Counted from the stretch's first letter, positions 11,370 to 21,117 are shown. The stretch: DNA of 64,000 nt from Muricea muricata (GCA_963855995.1 OY979717.1:3858728-3922727), one strand, 5' to 3'. A program made the numbers and translations. Notes: generated by a model from the sequence alone, not told the origin.

Positions 11370-11856
11370 GATATTTCCCTCGGGCTAAATATACCGAAAA
11401 TATATAACTGTTCAAGTCCAGGACAACTTGTCAACATACCTTCGAGAATACGAGATTGCGTTTTTCACTCAAATAAACATTTTTTCCAAGGTTCTTTGCC
11501 AAATGGCATCAAGTAAATAGTGCTGAGAAATTTTTCCCTCTTTTGAACATCTTGTTTTGTAAAATTTCCAGTGAAACCACTTAAAAAACATCGTAGAATA
11601 TTCATACACTCTTGTGTGCTCCCGCCATTTTCCATTGTTTTAATCGGCGCGTGTAGCTCTCGCGGGATGTCGCGTGAGATTCAAAAGTCGAATCTCCCGG
11701 GATATTCGGCCGAATCTCCCGGGAGATTCGGCCGAATACCATGCCTCGGGAAAAAAACCTAGGTCAGAATTTCCTATAGCATGGTATTCGCTGAAAAATA
11801 CCATGGACACGTGCTACTAATAGAACATTCTGATTGGACGAGCTAAGTATGAGGTG

Positions 11857-11870
<14 letters not shown>
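11370..11870. repeat. diverged ~590-bp tandem repeat, unit 2
   Basis: Second unit. At the position equivalent to the GAGATA palindromes of unit 1 it carries different palindromes (GAATCTCCCGGGAGATTCGG, GGCCGAATCTCCCGGGA) at 11688-11740, and ATGGTATTCG pairs around 11737-11795. Confidence 0.5.
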
Positions 11871-11911
<41 letters not shown>

Positions 11912-12013
11912 ATATAATATATATATCTATATATTTTATAAAATATATATATATATATTTTAAATAATATATATATATATTTATATAATTTTATATATTA
12001 TATATATATATAT
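11858..12013. repeat. AT microsatellite
   Basis: About 155 bases of TA dinucleotide repeats with ATTTTATAT interruptions. Confidence 0.95.
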
Positions 12014-12378
12014 TTCTCTTGCTGTTGTCACGGAAAGAGCATGTGTGGTTGTTGTATCATGTTTTGAAGCGATGTCCAGTGAGGCCAGTGTAGGTTTCTT
12101 TTGTGTCGCTGGTTTCCACTGTCGCTTGGTAAATGAGATTGGTGGTTTAAAAACATTCCCCTTTTAGCAGGCAATCAGGTTTCGATCTGCAATTGCACAT
12201 CTTTTCTGGTTGTTGTGGTCTCTCTCGTAGGATACTCTTGTTGTGTGCACCGTTTCTCCTTTCTAAATTTTGCATGTATGATTAACTTATTTTCAAAGAG
12301 TCCTTGTTGAAAATTTTTTTCAATGGGTGCCCACTCTGGAAGCATTTATTCACAATGTTTCTGAACTTGGTCCTACGT

Positions 12379-12638
12379 TTGTGGCAACATTTTTGCTGAA
12401 TGGACTCTCAAAAGCTGGTGGACTTACTTCCAGCTGTGGTACTCGCAACTACAATTACAGATTTTCAGTTTGTTGTGGTGGCAGGGTTCTCTCAAAAGCT
12501 GGTGGACTTACTTCCTGCTGTGGTACTCGCAACTACAATTACAGATTTAATCGATGCTGTCCAGGGAACATAATAAAAGTACCGGTGTTGAAAAACACTT
12601 TACTGTTACTTAATGTCTTTTTCCTCAGTAAACTCTAA
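12379..12638 (+). CDS. galaxin-like double-cysteine repeat fragment
   Basis: Two tandem ~94-bp units encode SKAGGLTSxCGTRNYNYRF followed by CCGG or CCPG. The pattern CC-x-G-x-V...LTSCCG-x3-Y-N...CC-x-G matches galaxin repeats, known from coral skeletal organic matrix and other secreted cnidarian proteins. The frame is open from about 12327 and ends at TAA 12638 after a hydrophobic non-repeat tail (LLLLNVFFLSKL), which suggests read-through into intron. The first unit has Ser-Cys instead of Cys-Cys. A third partial copy lies at 13166. No signal peptide or gene start is visible, so this is an exon or relic, not a full gene. Confidence 0.5.
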
Positions 12639-12644
12639 TTTGAA

Positions 12645-13148
12645 TTATTAATAACGTGATGTCGTTGTATACACAAATGATAGTAAATGTGGTTTTAATA
12701 ATAATAATATCATCACGGATTTTTATATTTTGATATTAGTGTGTAGATAGCAAAACGCTTGTATAGCAAAACGCTTGTATGCCACAGACCCGAAGAGAAG
12801 TCGAATGAGATGAGAAACTGATGTGACTAAATATCTGCCAATTGAGATAACCCCCGTATGGGAGGATAAGCCTTGCGCGAAAAAATAGAGAAACAGACCG
12901 AAATTGTGACTCTCGTTTTAGCTCGAGTAAATATTGACAGGAAATTAAAAGTGAACGAAAAGTTAAATTGAACTTTAGTAAACGTTGGTTAAGAGCTGAT
13001 GCTTTGTTTTCTCTCACTACCAAATTCTCACATGTGTTTCAGTCTCAAATGCACAAAATGTTTCCCGTTTCTTGAATGTCTAATAAAGGTAGAGGAGAGG
13101 TGTGTTTTCAAAATGGCGCGCAGCTGTTTTTCAAGATTCTTAAAACGA
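12645..13148. other. no gene recognised
   Basis: Holds a short ATA run and a doubled word (AGCAAAACGCTTGTAT at about 12749 and 12765). The minus 95-codon ORF at 12736-13023 has no recognisable features. Confidence 0.4.
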
Positions 13149-13235
13149 GAACAAATATCAACAAATAGGTTCAGTATTTGTTGTGGTGGCAGGGTTCTCT
13201 TAGAAGCTGAAGGGCATACTTCCTGCTGTTCGTAG
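13149..13235 (+). pseudogene. third galaxin-like repeat copy, truncated
   Basis: Reads RFSICCGGRVLLEAEGHTSCC then a stop, a diverged copy of the unit at 12460-12540. Confidence 0.45.
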
Positions 13236-13382
13236 ACAAGACTGTTTAGAATTATTCATCGCATTTTTTCATGTAGGATTGGCATTGATAATATACAGGG
13301 TATGCATGTGATGTAATTTGAAAAATTTAATTGGATGAAACGTCATTAGTTATTCATGATTTTACAAAACGCGCGTAATACA

Positions 13383-13943
13383 ATTTTTGCTTTTTTACAT
13401 GGCTACAGATATAATATAGTGCTTTAATACTGTATATCTAATAGCTATTTCTCAATAAATTCACTCATTCGTAAAATAAAATTATAATGAGGCATTGTGA
13501 TACTACAACTTTAAACTACCCCGTGGCCGGCTGTAAGAAACCCCTAATCGCTTTTTCAATCACTACTATATAGTTGAATAATGGTTAACTTTAACCCCGC
13601 AATTAGATCGGCTGTATAATAAAAAGTAATTTGCATTAACCCTAGTTTATTTAAGTTTTTGAGTCAGGTTATTTACCTTAGGTGGGCAATTGGATGAGAC
13701 TTGTGGAAAAGTCATGAAGAACCTCGACTTTAATTGTTTAAAGTCGAAATATCCTTGTTAGAAAACCTTCTCAAAAGGGAGATAAAGGAGGTATGACGAA
13801 TACGAAAATGTATACATGTTTTGAGCAAAATATTGTTGCATGGTTTGTTTGCATAAATGAATACGGACACAGATTAACGTTTGGAATATTTTATTATGTA
13901 CAGTATTACGATAGAATAGAAATACAATGTGAAGCGTCTGTAA
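13383..13943. repeat. outer inverted arm, left
   Basis: Mirrors 20132-20649. The left arm has an extra ~53 bases at about 13438-13490. Shared blocks include CTACCCCGTGGCCGGCTGTA and CTTTAATTGTTTAAAGTCGA. Confidence 0.85.
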
Positions 13944-13958
13944 AGCTTCTTTTATACA

Positions 13959-14333
13959 CTAATTAAATATATAAACTGTATTTGAACAAAGTTTGTTTAA
14001 TTCGACTTTCTTCGTTTCTGCCGTATGTTGATCGGGCTCGGGTGCTGCAGTGCGTACGGGAGCGTTTGTCATCTTTTCTTCTCGCTTTGGTGAACCATTT
14101 TGCTGTGGATAAGGTTTGGTTACCATAGATGCTGTTACTTTCCCCGCGCGCTTTGTTGGCTTCAGTGCAGAACGGGTTTTCTTGCGAACACATCTCATTT
14201 CTTTTAGAGTATGCGACGGGCGTCCAGTTAGTGAGCCAGAGCAATGTTTGTGTGAAATTGAGAACCTGGCTTTTCCTAGCCACTTTTTTCTTTCATCACC
14301 GTATAAATGGTGTTCTTGACGTAAATGATTCAT
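13959..14333 (-). CDS. 124-residue basic protein related to the zinc-finger ORFs of the composite
   Basis: Minus ORF starting MNHLRQEHHLYGDERKKWLG, followed by a Lys/Arg/Ser/Pro-rich tail. The start matches the second half of the C2H2-like motif in its neighbours (SSHLYQVHGLSSKERKPYL at 20017, SSHLADIHQLSAVKRKYYL at 18776): xxHLxxxHxLyxxERKxxL. The CxxC half is not visible upstream in frame, so the ORF is N-terminally truncated or spliced. It lies in the left insert of the composite. The role is unknown; DNA binding by the finger is inferred. Confidence 0.4.
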   Translation of the reverse strand: MNHLRQEHHLYGDERKKWLGKARFSISHKHCSGSLTGRPSHTLKEMRCVRKKTRSALKPTKRAGKVTASMVTKPYPQQNGSPKREEKMTNAPVRTAAPEPDQHTAETKKVELNKLCSNTVYIFN

Positions 14334-14403
14334 AAATGACCGAGAATGAAGTGTTTGGAGCCATTGATATTTTTTTGACGAGGGTCAATGTGGGGTCAAC
14401 GAC

Positions 14404-15695
14404 AATCTCGTTCCCCGAGCCTGCGATCCTTTGGGAAGGAAACGGAGGCTCTGGGACAATCCGTGATCGGCATACAAAAAACTGTATGTCGTCCGTACTG
14501 CGCATGCGTTGGAAATAAATAGGTTCAATAAGCCGTAATTTGCCACAATAGTCTTTTTCGAAAGTTTTTTGGAACAGTATTTTTACTATTTTGTTTGTAA
14601 TGTCAGTGGAAAATATTAATTTATTTCATTCTGTGTTGGGCGAAGCGTTAGAGCGCCTGGGTAAGACGAATCTCAATTTGAAGGAGAGTCAATATGAAGC
14701 GGTAAAGGCTGACACGATTTGTATCTTGCCTACTGGTTATGGAAAGTCACTTATACGCCAGCTTCTTCCCTTCGTCTTTGACGCTTACTTGGGTTACGAA
14801 AATACGAGCTCAAGTATCATTGTAATTTCTCCACTAAACGCCTTAATGGTTGATCAGATCACAAAGCTAAAAGCAACTCATGATGGCAGCATGACATCGT
14901 CGCAGTGGGATCGATATATGAATAGATTATAGATAGTTCGCCGAGCCAAATGTTCGCTCATCCTGAAGCATTGTTGGACGATAAGAAAATTTTCCAGAAC
15001 ATTTTTAAATCCAAAGTATACCAAACTTCTGTGAAAGCCATCGTTGTTGATGAAGCTCATCTGGTTGAAAAATGGTGAGAATTTTGATATATTTCATATA
15101 AGACATTATAATGTTGCCAGTGGATCTTGTATATGACTCAGAATATCATATAACATATATGGGCATTTACTGTCGTCGATACCTTTGATTTAAAGTAGGA
15201 CCTGACATACTTACAGTAGTAAATAAAAACCAATCATCAAAGTCCAACCCTAATCAATATTTATTACTTAATTGACACCAATTGAAATTGATCAATTTGT
15301 TTGATTACAACATTAAAGTATGTATTAAATCAAATTAAGGCATTGCCAGTTTCATTGCACATGCATATTAACAGAGGATTTATTTACCAATGAAAATTGA
15401 TAATCAACTGATGAAAGACATGCAGCAACATGGTGTGTTGGTGGCTAATAAACCAGGCACAGATAAATTGTTTAATTTTTTATGTGTATTGGTAATTGTA
15501 CTTTGAGGCACAGAGCCGAGATTTTTTTAATTACACCCAAAATTTAATGGAATATCTTCAAAAAGTTCTTGATGATAACTTCCATTTTTTGTTTACTGTA
15601 GGAAGGAATTCAGACCTTGGTGTGGAAAAATTGGTATGCTGACAAGTATCTTTCCGAAAATTCCATTTTTAGCTATGACAGTGACTGCCACTGTT
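14404..15695. repeat. inner inverted arm, left
   Basis: Mirrors 17090-18360 almost base for base. The arm ends inside the helicase exon at ACTGCCAC. Confidence 0.9.
14600..15695 (+). pseudogene. RecQ-type DNA helicase, 5' half (left arm)
   Basis: Starts [20 protein letters not shown] and carries the Walker A loop [10 protein letters not shown], then [12 protein letters not shown] (motif Ia). After frame damage near 14890-14950 come VVDEAHLVEKW (DEAH box) and a donor at 15075. The next exon begins at 15602 (KEFRPWCGKIGMLTSIFPKI, FLAMTVTAT, motif III region) and stops where the inverted arm ends at 15695. The C-terminal helicase half is absent. RecQ enzymes unwind DNA 3' to 5'; this copy cannot. 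The right arm (minus strand) holds the mirrored, longer copy. Confidence 0.8.
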
Positions 15696-15897
15696 TGATG
15701 ATAACCATGCCTATGTAATTTTTGAAATTTTAAAGAGTATTAAAATTTAACTTATGTATTATAATCCTTTGTACACTGTCTAATATGGTGTATGAATGTT
15801 CATGTGTCAGTGTTAAATTAGTTAAGACCTTTAAAGAATCATGTCTTAAACTACATGTACTAATAAAAAAGTCTAATAATAAAAAAGTTTATTTCTT

Positions 15898-16050
15898 ACA
15901 CGGGAGGATCTGAAAAATGTAATTTATGTTTGGATGAAAAAATTACTATTTTGAAAGAAAAAAACAATTGCTTGCTTAATAAAGGATCGGAAATAGTTTT
16001 GGTCTGCCAACACAAAAGCAGATTTCAGGTAAACAACCTAAACGAAGCTA
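15898..16050 (+). pseudogene. Penelope-like element C-terminal tail fragment
   Basis: Reads GSEKCNLCLDEKITILKEKN then LLNKGSEIVLVCQHKSRF, the conserved tail of GIY-YIG-bearing Penelope-type proteins (CNLCL...LLNKxSExVxxCxHKxxF). It lies in the central spacer of the RecQ composite, so the centre received an unrelated insertion. Confidence 0.65.
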
Positions 16051-16289
16051 GGAATGCATGCTATTCAACCACCCACACGCCCACGTTTCCTCCTTGAGCA
16101 TAAAAGAAGCTCGCACATTTTCGAAATTTGTCTACCGCCTGAAGATTCCCTCTGGATGAAACGGACTGTAGTGGTAAGTTTTTGAGGTATTTTGCACGAT
16201 TATACATTTCGCTCTGTCTATATGTCATTGAGCACTCTTGTATTTTGCAAACCAAAACGTATATTTATTAGTATTGTACCCTTTTCTAT

Positions 16290-16424
16290 TTGTTGCCAAA
16301 GCCAGCCTGACAATTTGGTCATGCTCTGCAAATTTTAAATCATTCAAGAAATTGATCGTTTCAATGCGATATGAACACAGAAATATTTGCACAGCATGAC
16401 CAAATTTTCAGGCTGGCTTCCCTG
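16290..16424. mobile_element. family A hAT-like MITE inside the RecQ 3' region
   Basis: Ends GCCAGCCTGACAATTTGGTC and its mirror GACCAAATTTTCAGGCTGGC. Same family as 37135-37285. It truncates the helicase ORF: the minus frame runs into it and picks up ENLVMLCKYF, an artefact also seen at the 27730 copy. Confidence 0.7.
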
Positions 16425-18154
16425 CAGTATATAATCTGTATATTGACTATAAGGAAATATAATTTTGCTTTTGCACTTTTCTGCTTTCACAAGTTCATTC
16501 ACCTGGACTGTGATATTTTTTGATGATGCTAAGTCATACAAGTTATAATATATTGTGGAAGATGCTGGAAGTCCATCTCGTCCACATCTACCAGCTTCTT
16601 GAAAATATTCTTCAATGGTGTGAGGAACACCAATGTGAATGACTCTTCGGATGTTATTGATATCCACACCAATACCGAAAGCCAGTCACGAAAAGTAACC
16701 TTAACTTGGATTTACCACTCACAAGATCCTGTACAATCCGCTCCCGTTCATGCTCTGAGTAATTAGCATGAAACTGGGAAAACAATCTATTGATAGCAAC
16801 ATGACTAGTTCCAACTGGTTCATATTGTAAATGGCCCATCATATTACTTGCCAATAAAAAACATTCCCTAATGACTTTCAAAGTGCCATAAACTATTGTG
16901 AGAGGAAAATCCAAATGTGTTGCTTTCAACTCTTGAATAAGTAGGGGTAAAATAGGTTCAAGTTTATCGTCCCCTCTGTCAGGCCTTGGCAGTGCACTGA
17001 AGAAAATACTAGGGTGCTCAGGGCTTTCTTCAATTTGCACGGGATCAATTAATCCAAGGCTGGTTGCAATATCCTTCTTTGTCTTCAATGTGGCAGTCAC
17101 TGTCATAGCTAAAAATGGAATTTTTGGAAAGATACTTGTCAGCATACCAATTTTTCCACACCAAGGTCTGAATTCCTTCCTACAGTAAACAAAAAATGGA
17201 AATTATCATCAAGAACTTTTTGAAGATATTCCATTAAATTTTGGGTGTAATTAAAAAAATCTCGGCTCTGTGCCTCAAAGTACAATTACCAATACACATA
17301 AAAAATTAAACAATTTATCTGTGCCTGGTTTATTAGCCACCAACACACCATGTTGCTGCATGTCTTTCATCAGTTGATTATCAATTATCATTGGTAAATA
17401 AATCCTCTGTTAATATGCATGTGCAATGAAACTGGCAATGCCATAATTTGATTTAATACCTACTTTAATGTTGTAATCAAACAAATTGATCAATTTCAAT
17501 TGGTGTGTAAGTAATAAATATTGATTAGGGTTGGACTTTGACGATTGGTTTTTATTTACTACTGTAAGTATGTCAGGTCCTACTTTAAATCAAAGGTATC
17601 GACGACAGTAAATGCCCATATATGTTATGATATTCTGAGTCGTATACAAGATCCACTGGCAACATTATAATGTCTTATATGAAATATTATATCAAAATTC
17701 TCACCATTCTTCAACCAGATGAGCTTCATCAACAACGATAGCTTTCACAGAAGTTTGGTATACTTTGGATTTAAAAATGTTCTGGAAAATTTTCTTATCG
17801 TCCAACAATGCTTCAGGATGAGCGAACATTTGGCTCGGACGAACTATCTATAATCTATTCATATATCGATCCCACTGCGATGTCATGCTTTGTGATCTGA
17901 TCAACCATTAAGGCGTTTAGTGGAGAAATTACAATGATACTTGAGCTCGTATTTTCGTAACCCAAGTAAGCGTCAAAGACGAAGGGAAGAAGCTGGTGTA
18001 TAAGTGACTTTCCATAACCAGTAGGCAAGATACAAATCGTGTCAGCCTTTACCGCTTCATATTGACTCTCGTTCAAATTGAGATTCGTCTTACCCAGGCG
18101 CTCTAACGCTTCGCCCAACACAGAATGAAATAAATTAATATTTTCCACTGACAT
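16425..18154 (-). pseudogene. RecQ-type DNA helicase, longer copy (right arm)
   Basis: Minus-strand mirror of the left copy that continues into the second helicase lobe. Exon 1 begins at ATG 18154 with [10 protein letters not shown] and [12 protein letters not shown] and has a 24-base deletion after VDQITK. VVDEAHLVEEW lies at about 17740-17700. After an intron (about 17700-17180) the frame gives FPKIPFLAMTVTATLKTKKD, LPRPDRGDDKLE, TIVYGTLKV, HERERIVQDL and KLRLLFVT. A 1-base (net) frameshift near 16680 precedes GVDINNIRRVIHIGVPH and EEYFQEAGRCGRDG (motif VI, arginine finger). Family A MITE sequence follows. Helicase motifs are all recognisable but the gene is broken. RQC and HRDC domains are not seen. 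Confidence 0.8.
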
Positions 18155-18360
18155 TACAAACAAAATAGTAAAAATACTGTTCCAAAAAACTTTCGAAAAA
18201 GGCTATTGTGGCAAATTAAAGCAAATTACGGCTTATTGAACCCATTTATTTCCAACGCATGCGCAGTACGGACGACATACAGTTTTTTGTATGCCGATCA
18301 CGGATTGTCCCAGAGCCTCCGTTTCCTTCCCAAAGGATCGCAGGCTCGGGGAACGAGATT
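17090..18360. repeat. inner inverted arm, right
   Basis: Reverse complement of 14404-15695. It lacks 24 bases present at about 14867-14890 in the left arm. Confidence 0.9.
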
Positions 18361-18394
18361 GGGTCAACGACAGGTCGATGTAGGGCCACCGACC

Positions 18395-18705
18395 CGGGAC
18401 ATTATTGCGGGACTCTTTTTAGGCGTCTCGCTCAACGGGACTCTCTTAAGGGACTCCGGGACTCTCTGACGGGACACTTTTTGAACGTCCCGATGTCCTT
18501 TGCGTTCCGTTTTATCAAGTCACATCGTTACTAGAATACTTAATCATATTATAAGGACTAAAGGACTTTTTGCGGGACATTTTTCAGCTTTGCGCTACCT
18601 TGTTGCATGTACCGGGACAAATTGTGCAACGTCAAGAACTTTTTGTTACAGGGACATATGTAAGCGTCCCGTTGGAAGAGACTTCCTCATGCGGGACACT
18701 TTTAA
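18395..18705. repeat. GGGAC motif cluster, left of the zinc-finger gene
   Basis: At least eight CGGGAC/GGGAC words, e.g. GCGGGACTCTTTTT, GGGACTCTCTGACGGGACAC and CCGGGACAAATTG, at irregular 10-60 base spacing, with occasional CGTCCCG. Mirrored by the cluster at 19720-19970. Possible binding sites or a decayed terminal repeat. Confidence 0.55.
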
Positions 18706-18740
18706 GAGGGTGCAGTTAATCGTCAAACGCAGTTGGTAGC

Positions 18741-19486
18741 ATGCCACGAAGGCGTAAAGATTGTCCCATTTGCGGAAAAGGAATGTCGTGAAGTTATCGA
18801 GCCATTTAGCAGACATTCATCAACTCTCGGCCGTAAAAAGGAAATATTATCTTTCTGGAGCAAAATATCTACGTGATCCAGAAAAACCAGGAGACATGTT
18901 GAGTCGAAAAAGAATGCGGAGTGACTCGGAGGACGACATGTCAACAGTAACACGTGATGAGGAGTCTGAAGAAGAAATGTCGAGTCCTAAAAGAATGCGA
19001 AATGAATCCGACGATGAAACGTCAACAGTTTCGAACAAAGATATTTTCAGTTCATCGGACGACGACAAAAGTTCCGAAGAGACTGACGACGCTAGTAATG
19101 AAGGCGAAAGTTCCGAAGAGACGAACGACTCTGACAAGGAGGCCGATCCCTGGAGAGCATTAATAGACGAAACAACGGCGGAACTTCATACAAAGCACAG
19201 TGAACTAGTGCAAAGTTTTGAAAATGAAGGATTTAGTAAAATTGACGCGAAGAAACAAGCCTTTGCGGCTATTTTACCAGAGCTTCGAAAGGAATTGGGA
19301 AATGTTTATATGGATCGCCTGCAATGGATGTTGCGACTGAAAGGCGATCCTGTGCATAGAAAAATAATGAAAACCAGAGATGCATTCGTTGCCGATGATG
19401 AGTTTGATCCTGGCAAAGCACTGGCTGCAGCTGTTAAAAAGAGAAAATTTCTCTTGGAACGTATGTTAGAAGATAGACAGCACTAA
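18741..19486 (+). pseudogene. C2H2-like zinc finger plus acidic region protein, frameshifted
   Basis: The ATG at 18741 reads MPRRRKDCPICGKG and then a stop. A one-base frame change brings in KLSSHLADIHQLS, completing a CPxCG...SSHLxxxH finger (CxxC then HxxxxH). The frame then runs to 19486: LSGAKYLRDPEKPG, a Ser/Asp/Glu-rich segment with repeated SSEET and RKRMRS/PKRMRN words (nuclear-localisation-like), and a helical C-terminal domain (WRALIDETTAELHTKHSEL, KIDAKKQAFAAILPELRKEL, RKFLLERMLEDRQH). About 255 residues if intact. Family unnamed to me. It is flanked on both sides by GGGAC/GTCCC clusters and lies in the right insert of the composite. Confidence 0.55.
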
Positions 19487-19719
19487 GCTTCTCCGACGAT
19501 GATGATGATGGTGGCGATGATGATGGAGACAACGCTTGCGTGCCTTGTGGATTGAGAAATAAATTACATTATCGTTAATTAATACTATATATGTTCAAAT
19601 AAAATAGTTGAAACAGACGTATTGTTTGATCAGTGTTTCAGTTTAATTACCACCCCCTGCACCAGTTCCTTCGTGTTGGACGCCAAATTCAGGCAAAAGA
19701 TTGTTTAAAACGGGAAACA

Positions 19720-19970
19720 GGGACGCAAAAAAGTGTCCCGTTAGAGAGTCCCGTTGAGCGGGACACATAAAAATGTCCCGCAATAAAGTCCCTGCGTCCC
19801 TCGATTGGAAAAGCTGCCGACACTGCAAAACAATTACCAAATTGACGTAAGAGACACAGGGACGCAAGAAAGGTCCCGTTAGAGAGTTCTTGCACCCGTG
19901 AAGGAGTCCCGCTCCAGTCTTCTTATGCGGGAGGCCAAAGAAAGTGTCTCGTGAGAGAGTGGTAGTCATA
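19720..19970. repeat. GTCCC motif cluster, right of the zinc-finger gene
   Basis: Carries CAGGGACGCAA, GTGTCCCGTTAGAGAGTCCC, ATGTCCCGCAATAAAGTCCC and a second copy at 19855-19885 (CAGGGACGCAAGAAAGGTCC). Inverted relative to 18436-18495. Confidence 0.55.
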
Positions 19971-20016
19971 TAAAGGTCAATTTGCAGGCAAACATGGATT
20001 ATTTACGATAGCAGTC

Positions 20017-20169
20017 ATGCCGAGACGATTTCGCCGGACCTGTCCGGTTTGCGGGAGACCTGATTTAAAAAACATCAGTTCACATCTTTACCAAGTACAT
20101 GGCTTATCTTCCAAAGAGAGAAAACCTTATCTTACAGACGCTTCACATTGTATTTCTATTCTATCGTAA
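20017..20169 (+). CDS. 50-residue C2H2-like zinc-finger ORF
   Basis: MPRRFRRTCPVCGRPDLKNI then SSHLYQVHGLSSKERKPYL: Cys9-x2-Cys12 and His23-x4-His28. It shares its start (MPRR) and finger layout with the gene at 18741. The ORF ends inside the right outer arm at TAA 20167-20169, so the natural C-terminus may have been replaced when the arm was joined. Below the usual ORF-length cut-off. Confidence 0.5.
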   Translation: MPRRFRRTCPVCGRPDLKNISSHLYQVHGLSSKERKPYLTDASHCISILS

Positions 20170-20649
20170 TACTTTACATAATAAAATATTCCAAACGTTA
20201 ATCTGTGTCCGTATTCATTTATGCAAACAAACCTTGCAACAATATTTTGCTCAAAACATTTTGCTCAAAACATTTTCGTATTCGTCATACCTCCTTTATC
20301 TCCCTTTTCAGGAGGTTTTCTAACAAGGATATTTTGACTTTAAACAATTAAAGTCGAGGTTCTTCAAGACTTTTCCACAAGTTTCATCTAATTGTTTATC
20401 TAAGGTAAATAACCTGACTCAAAAACTTAAATAAACTAGGGTTAATGCAAATTACTTCTTATTATACAGCCGATCTAATGCGGGGTTAAAGTTAACCATT
20501 ATTCAACTATATAGTAGGGATTAAAAAAGCGGTTAGGGGTTTCTTACAGCCGGCCACGGGGTAGTTTAAAGTTGTAGTATCACAATGCCAATATACAGTA
20601 TTAAAGCACTAAATTATATCTGTAGCTATGTAAAAAACAAAAATTACTG
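20132..20649. repeat. outer inverted arm, right
   Basis: Reverse complement of 13383-13943 with small indels. It overlaps the 3' end of the 50-codon zinc-finger ORF at 20017. Confidence 0.85.
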
Positions 20650-20686
20650 TCTTTGAATTCTTTAACAAAAGTCTGCGCGAAACTAA

Positions 20687-21004
20687 AATAGAAACAGTTG
20701 GAGCCTTATACCTACACCAGACGTTATTTTACCAACAACTATAATCCATCTATTTGGTATACTATCGGAAAACGGTACAGAAGAAAAGCAATGCCATTTC
20801 TGTTTTAAAGCTATCGAGGCCGAAGAGCTACTCGCTATGGAGACACCGTGTTGTCACCAAGGTGCTCACTGTGAATGTTTTAGATATTGGGCAGCATCGT
20901 CAGTGGCGGATGAGACAGTACGCTGTGGCTATTGCAGGACATTATTCTCGGACAATCAACTGTGTTTTCTATGTTTCGAAAAAAGAACGACAACGAACAG
21001 CTGA
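20687..21004 (+). CDS. RING-H2-like zinc-finger ORF
   Basis: An open frame not starting with Met reads IPTPDVILPTTIIHLFGIL, then CHFC-x15-CCHQGAHCEC-x15-CGYC and a further CFLC, ending at TGA 21002. The ligand order C-x2-C...C-x-H-x3-H-x2-C...C-x2-C fits a RING-H2/RING-variant fold of E3 ubiquitin ligases. A bulky ECFRYW follows the core, where RING proteins often have a Trp. No start codon precedes the finger, so an upstream exon or truncation is likely. It begins 38 bases beyond the right edge of the RecQ composite and may belong to the same mobile unit. Confidence 0.5.
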   Translation, partial: NRNSWSLIPTPDVILPTTIIHLFGILSENGTEEKQCHFCFKAIEAEELLAMETPCCHQGAHCECFRYWAASSVADETVRCGYCRTLFSDNQLCFLCFEKRTTTNS

Positions 21005-21117
21005 TGATAACTAATTGTTGACACACAACAGTACACGCAGAATGTACAATGCTAGTCCGCAGATCAGTGCTCTCACAGTTACCCTTTGACGTCGTCCTGG
21101 AATGTGGACAAGTTACA

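Larger units (their letters stand above)
13383..20649. mobile_element. 7.3-kb inverted-repeat composite with opposed RecQ-type genes and zinc-finger ORFs
   Basis: Two nested pairs of inverted arms: outer 13383-13943 with 20132-20649, inner 14404-15695 with 17090-18360. Non-mirrored inserts lie at 13944-14403 (left), 18361-20131 (right) and 15696-17089 (centre). Each inner arm carries the 5' half of a RecQ-like helicase gene; only the right arm continues to the 3' half. The short zinc-finger-type ORFs lie in or beside the arms. No clear short terminal inverted repeat or target duplication was found at 13383/20649. It could be one fold-back mobile element or two head-to-head copies of one element. 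Confidence 0.6.

Noticed and set aside
18206-18739. Plus ORFs of 79-91 codons
   Set aside because: They cover the helicase 5' flank and the GGGAC cluster, and have no motif.
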